Shown: positions 10,822-25,800, counted from the first letter of the stretch. The stretch is DNA of 64,000 bases from Turritopsis dohrnii (GCA_027922465.2 BQMF02000011.1:1798001-1862000); one strand, 5' to 3'. Numbers and translations are program-made. The notes: a model not told the origin generated them from the letters alone.

Positions 10822-13800
10822 TCAGCCTTTCAACATCTTGTCATAATACTCTCTACATATAATTAAACGCTGGATTTGAGATGTTCCTTCGTAGATCTAA
10901 AAGGAAGAACACAGGTTTTTGGACTGTGACAGTGCGCCTCAAAATCATGCAAGCCACTGAGACGAAGGGTTTTTACATTGAAACAGTGTGTATATTTCTA
11001 TAGAAATGCGCTCCTTCGCAGTGGTTTTTCAACAAATTTGTTGGATGAAAAAGGGTCCCCGTCATTAACTGCGTTTTTAATACTTTTGGGTGAGTTTGCT
11101 TGTTTCAGGAAGTTTGATGAAATTTTGTAGAAGGTTGCAATGTGAAAAAGGAAAGCAACATAATGGATGTTTCTCCTATCACAGATACAGGAAACAGAGT
11201 TTCTTTGCGTATTCTGCATCAATGTATGTAAGTCGGATCTGGTTCACTACCAGTTCTCTCTAGTCACATGGTTTGAGAATCCCAAATCTTTTCGCTTTCT
11301 TCGAACAAAAGAGTTTGTAAGCATTCTTAAGCGTAGTTCACACTGAACGTTTAAAATATACACCGCGTTTAAAAAAGCGTTTATGAAATGCGTATATTTT
11401 TACCGGTAATGGCTGTACCAAAAGCGATACAGTTCACATTGCACGTATAAATAAACGAGATATACACCAAAGGCAAATTTAAATGAAAACTGTGTAACGT
11501 AAAATGACGAACTCTGATAGCGAAGCTGACGAAATTTTAGCAATATCATTCTACTTATTATTTGAAGATGATGGTGAACCTATGATGAAAAAAAACGTAC
11601 TTGGGTTCGTGATATATTCAAAGGAAGAAAGGCATACGGTCAATTTCAAACCCTTTTCCAAGAAATGAGAAATATCGACAGGGAGAACTTTTTTGGGTGT
11701 AAGAGAAAAGGTCAAACAAAATACGAAAATTTTGCAAAAAAAAAATTCAAAATTTGATAGCGTACGTGTTCGAGTATGAAAACAATAGATTTCCATTAAA
11801 AACTTAAAAGGAATATGCGGCAAGTCTTTGAAGTTCATAAACGCGGTGTATATAGACGGTGTATATATCAAACTGATTTGATATATACACCGTCTATATA
11901 CACCGCGTTTATGAAAAAATGTTCGCAAAATGAGTGCTCTTATTTTGCGCGTTTATATTAAACACCGCGTTTAAAAATGCGTTTATCGACGATGTATAAT
12001 TTACACGCGCAGTGTGAACTACGCTTTAATGTTTTCGATTGATTAAAAATTCTTCTTCTTCAATTTCCGCGCGCGTGAGCACATGAAATTGTTTCAATTA
12101 CACATTCTATCTTTTCGCCGTTTTCGGATAGCGAGTTCGAATTTCGGATCGTTTGTTTATTCAGAATGATTGACAGACAAAAAAACATTATTTTTAATAT
12201 TATTTCATCAAATTGTTTATGAACTTCATGGTTTATGAATATTTTCGGAAAATATTTTGTGGAAAATGTGTAAACAAAATGCGAAACGTTTTTCCCAGCT
12301 GTACTTTATTGGGACAACTTTTCGCCGGGATTTATTTTCGCGAATCAGTCTATTTCGGATTTTTTTTTTTCGATTGATTAAAAATTCTTCTTCTTCAATT
12401 TCCGCGCGCGTGAGCACATGAAATTGTTTCAATTACACATTCTATCTTTTCGCCGTTTTCGGATAGCGAGTTCGAATTTCGGATCGTTTGTTTATTCAGA
12501 ATGATTGACAGACAAAAAAACATTATTTTTAATATTATTTCATCAAATTGTTTATGAACTTCATGGTTTATGAATATTTTCGGAAAATATTTTGTGGAAA
12601 ATGTGTAAACAAAATGCGAAACGTTTTTCCCAGCTGTACTTTATTGGGACAACTTTTCGCCGGGATTTATTTTCGCGAATCAGTCTATTTCGGATTTTTT
12701 TTTCCGTGGACAAACACTGACACAAATTGGAAGTATAAACATCATGATATTGACGAACGATTATGTCTGATAAATATTATGTCTAATAAATATTATGTTT
12801 CTCTGGCTCCAAATTGTGGATATGCCATGGTGAATTGAAAAATGGTTGAGAATAAGTTAAGTACGTTTAAGGCAGAAACTGGGGAAATCCAGCATGTACC
12901 AAATTAATTATGGGTCCTCGTGAAATACTCAGTCAAATTATCACCATGACACAGACAAATACACAATTCCCAGTGGAAAATCATCGAGATATTTTTCCAC
13001 TGAGAACCAATTGATGAAGACACAATGATTTAGTTTAAGATAAATGTCAGGGAAACAAACTTTTGATGACGATTGGAAGTGTAAGATTTTGATTGGTTAA
13101 TGATTGGAACTGTGAGATTTTAATTGGTTAATGATTGGAACTGTGAGATTTTGATTAGTTAATGATTGGAAGTGTGAGATTTTGATTGGTTAATGTTCAT
13201 GAAAGATGTAATCACATCGATAAAAAATTTATGCAAGCGATATAGATGGCTTTAATGCTATTAAAACATTAATACACAAATGAAACCATAAAAAACCTTT
13301 GTGGAAATTTGAAGTGTAATATGTTCTTGACGTGAAGCTGTAGGCCATGTAAGCCATAATATATTGTTGTTTATTGTATATTATTGTTTGAAAAGAACAA
13401 GGCTTAACGCAATTGTAATTAACAGACTCAGGAAATTCCATCAAAAGACTGAGCTTTGTGTCCATAGGCGTATTCAGGGTCAATCAACAAAGAGGACACA
13501 AAGAACACATTTTTTTTCAAAGTTCTTTTGTCATAGACTTGTAAGTTAAAAGTGTTGAGACTCACATAATTGTGAGGTTGCGTAAGAGTTAGACGTGACT
13601 AATGTACCTAGTTCGAAGGCAATGTTTCGAGTTTTCGCAGCTGGCAGCAGTCAATCAGGAGAATAAGTGTAGATGATACATTTGTGATACCAAAACAAAC
13701 AAAAAAATTTTTTCCATAATATTGTTTTCTAGTCGTTTCCCCGACAGTTGAGAAGGAATGCAAAGAAAGCAAAAAACTACGACGCACCTGGTATATTTTT

Positions 13801-16800
13801 GCATCCCTCATCAATTTTTCTGCAGGATATTCTGAGTTGTATCCATTACCACCAAAGATCTAGTTCAAAAGAAACATACCACCCATTAAATCAAATGGCA
13901 CTTCAATCATCTTCAGAAGTTGATTATTTGCAAACAATGACCATCGTGGTACCGATATATAATCATGAAATCATTACAGGCATCGTGTTTGTTTTCTTAA
14001 CAGGGAAAAATATTTTCAGGACAAAAAACGGAGAGCTTTGAGAAAACCTGAAAAAACAATCCACAGTTCCCATTATCCGATTATTACTATAATATGTCCT
14101 ATAACTGCAAGCATGCAAAGCCATAATTATTTGTTGCAACAACTGCATAAGCATTGCCACTGGGAACATCAGTTTCGTTCGCAAAACCCTTTTTTTTTTT
14201 TCTATTCCAATAATTTTAAAAATGATATCACAATGCATTCTGGCAGTTCTATCATCCATAAAGGAGGAAAAAATGGAAAATTGTCAATTCTGAGTAGTAA
14301 ACAAACAAAAGTGTTGCAGAACAACAAATGTACATGACCATACCACATATCATAGTGCATTTGTACAAAAACCTTATGGTTCAGACTATGCAAAACCATG
14401 GGGTTTTCTGGTTTCATTTTTACGACCAATTCGAATTCAGGATGAATGATTTAATGCATGTAGTTGTTCAGAATCATCCTGTCACCTTACCTGAACACAA
14501 TCAGCAGCATTTTTATTTGCAACATCAGAGGCGTAAGATTTGGCAATGGATGCATAGTATGTATTTCTTCGTCCCTGGAAAAAAAATTACATTTACCTTG
14601 AAAGAATTTCTCTTACTTATTATTTGAAGGTCCAATCAATTAAAACAGCGAATTAAAAGTTGTAGGGCATGAGATGGTACGTATGTCAGTGGATTTTTGT
14701 AAAGTAATGTCCGGTGCTTAGACAACTGCTCAGTTAGTACGATTGGTGCGGAAAAGAATCTATAAAGTTTCTCAGACAGTATCACTATATTAGTTAAAAT
14801 ACCTGATCAAGTTCCCAAGCGGCACGTCGGGTCATCAATCTGGCTAGCTCTGTGCCAGCAGCCATATCAGCTATCATAAACTGCACAGCTTGATGATTGA
14901 CAATCTTTGTTCCAAATGTCTTCCTTTCGGTGGCATATTTAGCGGCTTCATCAGTTGCTCTCTGTGCTAATCCAACTGCAGCTGCAGCCACACCAGGCCG
15001 AGTTTTATCGAATGCACCCATTGCATATTTGAAGCCAGCGCCTACCTTTCCAAGGACATTCTGAAATACAATACAAATTATTAATATTGCGTTACTCATT
15101 TTCAAAAGACGCTCTTTTAACCAGCATGTGTGATTTCTATTCAAATCATTAGGAGACATTCATAAAGTAATTTTAGAAAATAACAATAGTGAACCGCCTT
15201 ACCTTGGCAGGTACTCTCACATCCTCGAATGTTATACCTCTAGTATCTGATGCTCGCTGGCCCATATTCCACTCCTGAACAACCAGATATTATTTATTTG
15301 ATCTTACATAAAATTAATAATCTGAGCGAACATGGTAAACGTCTGGTTCAATTCACACCTTTCTTCCTTTAATCACACCTGGCCAGTCGGCTTCAACAAT
15401 AAATCCAGTGAAAGCTTCACCAGTCCTTGCTTTCGGATTAGGGTCAGTACGAGCAAGGACAAAATACCTAGGTGATAATAAAACTTAAAAGTTATTTTGA
15501 TACTTAGTTCAAAATGTAATTCAAGGACGATTGACAACAAACAACAAAGAGAGGTAAGATATTTTACATCAACCAACATTGATTATTCTTTGTTAGGCCG
15601 TCACTTGTTGATTGTTCGTTTAATGTCATTGTTTACTTTTTTCGGCAATGTGGGATGCGGTAAATATTTAATTATTTTCATATTTTCAGAACATCACACC
15701 AACAAACTGCAATCACTCGTCCGTCATTATTGATTTCTTTTTTAAGATTCATGTTGCGACTACACGAATTTAATAAGGGTTTCAGAGCACGTACTATGCT
15801 CTCCTTCGTTAAGAGTGTAAAATGAGGGGAAAATCCAACAGACTCCGTCATCACTTCTTAATCCTTCTTGTGGGAAGGAAAGTGGCTAGACTGTGTTCAC
15901 AAAAACAGATTTTACACATGAAATAATAAGGTCCATGTGGCGTTATTTTATAAAATAAGCTTGATGCGGCAGATGACATTAAACGAACAATCAACCAGCG
16001 ACAGCCTTATCAAATTATACAGAAAAAGCAGGTTCCTACAGAAAACCTTTCCCCTGTTCCTCTTTTACCCTTATTCATTTTCCAGGGGATTAATTTGTGG
16101 AAAAGTCACTGTGAAAGAGTACATTTCTATAGAAACATTATACACTATTTAATAAAAATGCTCTTTGTAGTATTTTTAGACTAATTTGCTCGTACAATTG
16201 TCTGTTGCAGGATAGGCTAAGCACTAAGATCACTCTCGTGTTCAGCAAGTATAAACGCTTGAAAAGAACAAGTAAAGTGACTTCTATGAAGTGGTCATTC
16301 CCTTTAAGCCAGATATTTCCTTACGAACTGATAAATCCCTTTCTTTCTCTCCCAACACAGCAAACAAAACAACTGATAAATTTTATTTAGGATTGATAAA
16401 GGGACAGAAGTTAAACACAACATACCAATTAGCGACACCACCACCTGTAATCCACATCTTGTTGCCGTTGATTATCCACTTCATAGATAAAAAAAGTAAG
16501 CTCATGGGAGAAATAAAATATAATAGAATGGCAGAAACACTTCATACTTCATACACCAGATATTAATGTGAAATTATAATAGAGATGAATGCAAGTTGAC
16601 AAAAAATTTAGTAGTGTAGTAATACCTCATCTCCATGTTTTTCTGCTTTTGTTTGTAAACCACTGACATCCGACCCAGCAGCAGGCTCCGTGACACAATA
16701 TGCCTAAAGTTAATCTCTTCCAGTGAATTATTACAAACAAGAGGCCCTGAGGCCTGAAGGTCAGCGCTTTCAGGAACGTTAAGAGTGATGGACTGTAAAG

Positions 16801-19800
16801 CAAAATCGAAAACCTTTTTGCTCACCAGGAAGCTCGAAATAGGAATTTTTGAGATACAACTAGTGTCACAGTGATAAAGAAACCCCAGTTCAAATGTGAA
16901 ACAGATATTGAGTTCATGAAGCAATATAACATTGTAGTAAAATTTAATTCAAAACAATCATAGATATTAAATATCAACACATTCACTCAAATACTTATGA
17001 ATGCACCATTAATGTCTACACATAAAACTAATAGAAACAACAGGAGATGAGGCCTGAAAGTTAGTGATTTCAGCAAAGTTGAAATATGTTGGACTGTGAG
17101 GCAAAATCGAAAAACACTTTTGCAGCGGGAAGGTCAAAATAGTGGCAGCGATTCAGAGAATAACACATTCCAGTTGAAAAAACAGACAGGTACCCTCTCA
17201 AAATTGATTGCATATACCAGCATCATTACAACAAAACTTAATTCAATAAAATCTTTATCAAAGAATAATCCGCACCCAGCGTGTAAAGTTTACTCTGGTA
17301 AATGCTCCTGTGGCCAAACGTACATAGGTGAGACTGTTAGAAATGTGGAAGTGAGATGGAAAGAGCACAATTCTTGTACTGGAAATTCCGAGCCTTCTAA
17401 GCATTTACAAGAAAACGATCAACATAATTTCACCTGGAAAATATTAATGGCTGCTCCCCAAAACAACAGAGAACGTAAAAATCTTGAAGCCTCGTTAATT
17501 GCTATTCACAAACCTACGTTAAACAATCAACTCGATGCTAAAAGTTTATGCGTATTTCGGAATGGATTCACCTAGAGTTTGACAAACAATGGAAAATCGT
17601 GACAATTGTCATGTGATTATTACCACTGATTATTGCCGTGATTTCTCATTTTAAAATTGTATATATGCCTTCACTTGTAAAAAATTCAACTCACTTGTTT
17701 ATATGTTTTTATGCACTGAAGATGATTTTAATCGAAAAGCTTTTGCTATTTCAAACAAAAGTCTCGTCTATTTTTCACATATACTTTATCAAAGAAATTA
17801 AAGATACGAAGCATTCACTCGAATATTTATTAATGTCTTATTTGTATATACCTGAATATGTAAAATTAATTTTATATAAAAAAGACTTTCATGTAGAGGT
17901 TTTCTCTAAAGTAACTTAGTCTTCAAATAAGCTGTTTTTGAGTATATATACTTCAAAGAAAAATAAGAGATTGCTGGCCAAGCAGATCAACAGAATAAAA
18001 CATAAAAAACAACAACAAATTCGCAAAAGCTTTCGATTTAAAAAAATGAAAAAAAAATTTATCTATGGTGAATAATAATTTTTTACATACATGAAAACAT
18101 AAAAGATTATACGAAACATGAGTGACAAGACAAGACTATGAAAGAAATAAAAAATAAACTTATAATGATTTCATAGGGAATTTGTTCATTGAAATACTGA
18201 ATAAATAGACATTCCGGATTTCAAGTGATAATTAGAGTTTGTAAACATTATGTGTCCATTACTTGAAAATAAGTGCATTACATTACAACTAACACAAAAT
18301 ATTGTTGATTAATTCAATTTTAAGTAGCACACAAATGCACCTTCACAGAGGTAATATAAAATGTCTTATATATACACTTTGGAGATGTTGTCTGTTGAAA
18401 ACATTGAAAACTCTTCTAAGTTGACGGATGTAACTATATAACAGATTACAAAAAATAACATCGACATTATGTAATGGAATGCATCATAACATAGGCTCTT
18501 GCTTGGCTTGGAGGTAGCAGAGCTCTCATATCTCCTGACCAATTTAATAACACAAAACACAAAATCAGAAATAAGTAGCTAGCAAGGAAACTCAGCAGTA
18601 TAATCACGGTATCACTTATAACGATCATAATATTGAGAATTGCATTGCTTCCCTCCTGATAAGCATTATAAATCTGTGTTTCCAGAAACGTGAACTCCTC
18701 TTTATTTTTGTGGAGGCCGCACTCACCCTGATAAAGTAGTTGTAATTATCAATCAATAAGCAATTCTTAATTAAGCCACTATCAACAAATAGCCTCTATT
18801 CCAGCCTTAAAATTAAGGCTTGTGTTTTTAGTGGTATCAGCCTACAACTGGGGACAAAAATTTATGGACTTACAGACGGACGGACGGACGGACGAACACA
18901 AATGCTAATGAAAGATCAGCTGCTGCCGCGCTGACCAAAAAAAGCATTTAAAAACTAAGTAAAATTTAAAATATAACTTACAGCCATCAACGGCTCTGCT
19001 GTCAGTCTTCCAAAGTATTCTTTCTTCTGCTCGTGGTTTGCTGCAATAGCAACTGGAGCACACTAGAGATAGAACAGTTAGTCAGCTAAGACACTTAATC
19101 GCACAGGGGAGATTTGTACGTAAGGCTGAAGAGAAAATGCTGTGATACGTTATCAAATTTTACCAATTTTATAATCATTTGAAAGATGTTGTTTAATCAA
19201 ACTTTTATTTGCGTACAGAAGACTCAAACGTGTTTGTAAGAACAGGCTTTTTTGGTTTTAACCAGCTTGCACCAAACAGAACATGAAATTATCAACTTTG
19301 TATTTGAAGCTAAAAAATATCTGAACACGTTACCGCAAGTCCATTTGCTTCTAAAGCCACACCAATACCAGTACAACCATAGGCAAATTCTTCTTCGAGT
19401 ATAACCATACTCACTCCATCAAGACCCAAACCACCTGAAGAAAATGCAATCATTAAAGCAAGTGTTGCTAGTAAATATAACATATAACAATTTACATTTC
19501 GAGAACACAAAATCATCACTGGGATAATCACAAAAAAAATTAAGATCTTCACCATATTCTTCCGGAATACCAACATTCATTAACCCAAGTCCATGAGCCT
19601 TCTTTACAAGTTCCCAAGGGAACTAAAAAAGAAGAAAAAAAGTTCAGAGAATAGAGAACATGCTTAGAAAAAGCTCTTGATTTTCAAATTTAAGTACTTC
19701 TCCACTTTTGTCATAATCAGCTGCAACTGGCATTATCTCTTCACGGGCAAACTTCCTTGCCAAATCTTCCATTCCTTTCTGTTCATCATTGAGTTCTAAA

Positions 19801-22800
19801 AAACAAACAAGTTCTTCATCAATAAGACATTTTGCACAATCTAAATTATATATACATACTTTTCAACCGTTCTTGAATTTAGAGTTTCACAAGTACAGCA
19901 GGCTGCATTTGTGAACCTTTAAATTGAAGAATGTCTTATACTTTAAAGTTTTCAATTTTGTATTTAAGTGAACGTAAGTTTAAATAAAATATTATATTGA
20001 CCCTCAAAACAAAGAGTTCACCTAAATTTTGATGGTAATAAGATTTAAGGGATAGTACATTTTTGCAGTAAGGTTTACAATGCTAGCTACTAGCTTAAAC
20101 TCCCCAGATACCTCCCATTACTCCCATTACTTTTTAGACCAGTTAAAGGTTTGGATATATATAATTATTATTATCACTGCTGAAATATATATATGTGACC
20201 GTCCATGGGAAAAAAAAGTACATTTGGTTTTACCGGTAAAATATACCGGTATTTTTACCGGTAAAGATGTAGTATCGATATTTTTACCGGTAAAATTTTC
20301 ATTATACCGGTAAACTAATTATATTATCGGTAATTACCGGTAAGCAAATTGATCAATACTTTTATCAGTAAATTTACCGGTAAATCTAAATCGATCCAAT
20401 TTTATTGGTAAGTGTGAACTATAATAGTTTTTAAAACGAGAAAAGAGCTAGCTTTAAGAGCTATTATGCCTAAGTTATCATTTATATATGGTGTTATACG
20501 TTACCGTAGCGTAATAATTTGAAAATCATTCACATCGAATGTTCAGTAATCGAATGTTTTTAGATGAATATGCAATGCAAAGAAAATAAACGATCTTCCT
20601 AATGTTTTCTTGTATACATGTTCTTGTAGTAGCGAAGCCAAATTTTAGCATTTAGTTCCCAGGATCTTTCGACTCAAATATTAATGCTATTGCAGTAAAG
20701 GTCAAGGAAAATTATGTCGGTTCCATCACTTCATGCTAACACTCTTATGCTCGACTGTTGTATGACAATGAGACTAGAACAGACAGAGGAACTACCATTT
20801 GGAACCTTGTCACAGGTTTTCCGACTGTCCATCATCAACATTGACTACTGTGAGAAGAGTGCACACCCATGCAAGCTTTACAGCCAGGACATGGGAGAGT
20901 TTTGGAGCCCTGTGTATACACAGCTTTCAGACAATCTTCCACGTAAACCTTATGATGAAAAACTGAAGGAAACAGGTAGTATTAATGTTTAAATGAAGGT
21001 GAGTATTTCAAAACGCTACCTTATTTTTAAAGGGGCCTAAGTCCACTTACCCCTCAATTTTAAAAAGGCCTAAGTCCACTTACCCCCTAATTTTAAAGGG
21101 GCCTAAGTCCATTTTTATGAAAATTGAGATTTTTGCATTTTTTGAAAGTTTGGTCCAACAGCCATCTTTTGATACCCCCAATAATCAATATTTAGCCCCC
21201 AAAATAGTCCAATTTTGCCTTGAAAGTTTGGGGAATCAATACATTTAATTTTAAAAAGGCCTAAGTCCATACTGAATATTTATTAAAAGGCCTAAGTCCA
21301 TCCTAGAAAAATTTCTGAGTTTTGAAAGGGCCTAAGTCCATTGAAAGGGCCTAAGTCCATTCAGTGACACTTTTCCTAGGGCCTAAGTCCATTCTTGAAA
21401 GACAAAAATTTTCATCTTGGCTGGTTTAGGTCTGAGAAGCTGGTTCATTATTGATATAGATAGTTTGAAATCATTACAATTTTAATTTGCTCTTTATGCA
21501 CTTTGATTATATATGGATAGGATGCTCTTGCATTGCATTTATTAACTATGAATAATTTGGTTTTGGTTTTTGCTGTGTTTTTTGTAGGTAATTTTTGTTT
21601 CTGTGTTATGTTTCTTTTTTTGTAAATGTTTTATGTCAAAATTTGTTACATTGGCCACCCCCTTTGATTAGTTTATACTACTGGGGGTGGTACTCTGTCA
21701 GTTGTGGTGATACTCAGGTCAGTTGTCACAACTTTATTTTTAATTTTAACATAATTTATTGTATACTTAAATTTAACTGAGTTCTTTACACTGTTTGACA
21801 AGTCTACTTAGATTTGTTTTCTACATAATAGTTTTAGATACTAGTGTGATATTTTCTTTAGTAATTAGAATAATACAAATGGGAACTAGATTTACTTTCC
21901 TTTTGTTTTCATTTTATCTAACATTACAAGTTCAGACATATAGCTGACTCCTATATACTACCATAAGTTGTCTTAGAGTAGCCTCTAGGTTGCTGTAACT
22001 TGAATTGCCTAGCTAAATGTCAATACGATCTAGTCAATAACATCTAAGTAAAACACTTTGACGACACCAGTTACATTCTGCTCACTTTCAAGGCTATGTT
22101 ATAAAACTCTAAGCATGCCTGATTTGGTGACTAATGACATAAAGGCACATAACTTGCTGAAAAATATCAATGCAGTTTGCACGAAATACCTTTAAGAATA
22201 GGGCTCATATTGATTTATTATTAAGTATTATCTTAGTTTTAGTTGAAAAGCTTCCAAAAAGAGCTACTACTTGGCTTAATTTGTTGTCCACATCTATTAG
22301 GAGCTATGTGGTTTCAGAGGATCAGCAACAAAATCAACTTGTTTATATATATATAACTTGGTAGAAACACTATGAACTATATAGTATGTGGTAGCATTTT
22401 GTGTGTAATATTATAATCAAATTTCAAAGATATTAATGTTCAGTAACCTTGTCTCTCTGTCTCTCTCTTTCTAAAAGCTCAAAATGGTTTTTTACATAAT
22501 AGTTTTCTTGTATTTTGCACTTATAGGCCTTATCAGCAAAATGAATTCTAAAAGTGTGGATCCTTTTTATACATAAAGTCAGCATCTCTTTCTCCTAGAT
22601 ATGGAATGGTTTTTCAGCCATTCCACGCTTGTCTCCCAAAAAATCAGAAAAGTAAATTAAAACAATACATTACATACCATATTCCAATAGAAAGCTCTAA
22701 ATCTCCTCTTTCAGAATATATATAGGTTTTTATAACTAGCTGTTGTCAGAAAAAAAATATTTACACTCAAACACAAGGCTAGTTTGCGTTTTTCCTTTAT

Positions 22801-25800
22801 CTTAATTTTCTGTTTTGACTATTGAAGTTAAATTGATCTGTGAAAAAGCTGCAAATTGGGATATGTACTGTTATCAGCTTTTTTGGCTACACTAACCATT
22901 GCTATTGATGACACAAAAAAGGTTACTACCTCAACTCTCAAGAAGTTCATAAAATTTACTAAGTTTCTATTGCCACTTATGTCACGTTGTGACTTGTCAC
23001 GCTGTGACAAAAATGGTACCAATAATTCTATTTATAAGGGAACGGCACGAGGTTAAAAATTCAAAATTTCAGATCAATAAGAAATCCATGCAGGTTATTC
23101 AATACAGCATAGAGAAGTTTTGCAAAACAAATTTTTCTTTATTATTTCGTCCATAGTTTTATGTCACGTTGTGACGTCACAACGTGACTTTATTTTGCTT
23201 CAAACAAAAAACTAAACTTGCAAACCACACGCAAAAATTTGCCACTTTTAATGACCAAGATTTCACTGTTAAGCTTCTTCCTTTGGATTTTCTGCATTTA
23301 CAAGATTCAGTTCTCTGCTGTTATTTAAAGGCTATAAAGGTATGTTTAAGTTATTATTTTGGGCAACATTTGGAGGATGAATGCTCAGCTCTCCTTGAGG
23401 CTCTCCTTCGGGGTGCATAGAACCTCTCTAAGGGATTGCTGTAACTCCATTGAGCCCTATGTGAGAAGCACTGCAGGCGTATCTCATGACATGTATTACA
23501 TTACATGTTAGCTGGGAGACACAAGCTGCATGCTAGCTCACATCAACATTATGTAATGAAATCGTTTGAAATAAATTATTAATGTCTGTTACCATTTTAA
23601 ATTTCTTATCAGAGCTGTAAAAACTACTTTTTGTGTAACAGTAAAGGACTTACTTCTATAATTTCTATTTTTTCTTTAGTTAAGCATGCCTCTTACTCAT
23701 GCTGAACGTCAAAAGAGGTATCGTGAAAGACAATTGAAAAAACTTGGTGAAAAAACAGTTAAGGAAAAAGAATCAAAAAGGAGAAAGGAAAAGTGACATG
23801 CTAATTTAGAAGTTGAAAGAGAAAAAGAAAGACAGAGAAAGCGCAAGAGTAGACAAAACAAAGCAGAAATGAATTCTACAGTGGTATCGTCACCTCCTTA
23901 CAAATCTGCAAGCACTTTTGGTAAAGCAGTTAAAAAAGCTCAGTCAGCATTGCCAAAATCTCCACAAAAAAGAGCTAAGGTTGTTAAAAAACTGTCACTG
24001 GATTTAGATATCACTGATACCCCAAATCCCAAGAAAAAGCCTGGGCCTACTGCATCAGATGCTTCTACAATACAAGTAGTGCAATGCTTTTATAAACGTG
24101 ATGACATTTCTCGGCAAGCACCTGGAAAGAGAGACACCATTGTGGTAAGAGAAAATGGGCAGAAAGAGACAATGCAAAAGCGCCATTTGTCAATGAATGT
24201 CAGTGAAGTCTACGCTATTTTCAAAGAAGAGCATCCAGAAGTGTCCATTGGTAAATCAAAGTTTGCAAGTTTACGTCCACCTCATGTGCTTTTGTCAAGT
24301 TCAATGCCAAGAAACGTGTGTGCTTGTAGACAACATCAGAACATTATCCTGATGCTTGAATCATTGCATAAGTTTGATTCTACCTTTCCACTGTATTCAC
24401 ATGAATTTCCTCTAACTATTGTATGTGACAATGCCAATGATATTTGCTGGAATAACATGTGTACTACATGCAAAGATTCTACAAAGTTTCATAATCTTTA
24501 TGTTGTAAATGGAGCTGCTGAAAATCATTCAATTAAAAATGGTTCATTTGTTGTTATACCGTATGATTATGCTTCATCATCTAGTGGGAAGGTTGTCAGA
24601 AAGAAGTTGGCTGCTATTGTTTTAAATGTATTAGAAGATAAGATGGTAGAAGTGCAATACACAATTCTCATTACAAAGAGGAGAGTTAAAATCAACCCAC
24701 AGGATAAAGGAGTGGTTAATATTGGAGATATCAAGGAGATTTTACCATTTCCCAACTTAAGACGTGGTACCTACGAATTCGAAAGTGATCTCAACATTGA
24801 CCTGTTCTAATAATATGACTTGATTTGTATCGACATAGTGTTATTTTATGAAGTTGTTCAACTGAAATAGTGTTTTTCCTTCAGTCACCTTTATTCCAGT
24901 CTTATAATAAGACCATTAACCTGCTTAACCAATACCCCATAATGTCTGGTCACGTCGTGACGTCACGCTGTGACGTTCACCAGTAATTCATTAAGGGTGT
25001 GGCTAATGAAAAATTTTGTTCAAAATTTTTTTTAAGCTACTAAACTAAGGAACAATGTCAGATCTACTTAATAAGTGCTAAATTGACTATTCAAAGAACC
25101 CATATATACTAGCTGAATTATGAAGTTGATCAAAAAAGTATAAAACCATTAAAAAAATCTGGTCACGCTGTGACTTTTAATATTTCCTAGCATGGGTAAG
25201 AGGCTAACACTCCCATTCAATTTTTTCCCCCTATTTTAGGGTGTACCTAAGATGAGCTTACTAAATTGCAAAAACTAGCCTAAGTAACCATTTGACATAA
25301 AAATATTCCACATTTAAGACAAAGATAAAGACAAATGGCTGTTTTAACATAGTTTTCATATGTTTTGGACTTAGGCCTATATTGACAAAAGAAATTTTAA
25401 AAGTGTGGACTTAGGCCCTTTTATAAATAAATTCAAACGGTGCTAAGTCCCAAAAATAAGAATTTGGTAAGTTTTAAAAAGGCCTAAGTCCTTTCCACTG
25501 TTTCTATTTAATAGGAGATGATCTATACAAGTTGCAACATGAGGATTCTTAATGGAAAAAAATTATAATAATCATAGCTTTCAGAAAATCCTTACTTCAA
25601 GACATTGATATGAGAAGTGGCTTCAGAATAAGGAAAATACTTTAATCGCATTTTTTTCAAAATCACAAAAATGGACTTAGGCCCCTTTAAAATTAAGGCT
25701 GCTTGGACTTAGGCCCCTTTAAAATTAAGGCTATCAGGACTTAGGCCCCTTTAAAAATAATGTAGCGAAAAGAGAACTTTTGCAACTCGTCAAGCCGACG

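Noticed and set aside
11551..11928. 125-codon minus-strand frame
   Set aside because: It runs through the perfect hairpin and MITE arms, with no domain and no conservation expected.
13963..14627. Several overlapping 75-99 codon frames on both strands
   Set aside because: They lie across acyl-CoA dehydrogenase introns and one real 84 bp exon (14,491-14,574). None has a domain or splice logic of its own.
17096..17575. Stand-alone homing endonuclease
   Set aside because: The zinc-finger-like lead-in and [16 protein letters not shown] tail are those of Penelope-like elements, and the frame lies in transposon-like repeats.
22981..25174. CRISPR-like or operator array
   Set aside because: Eukaryotic context and irregular spacing. 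Reported instead as transposon-associated palindromes.
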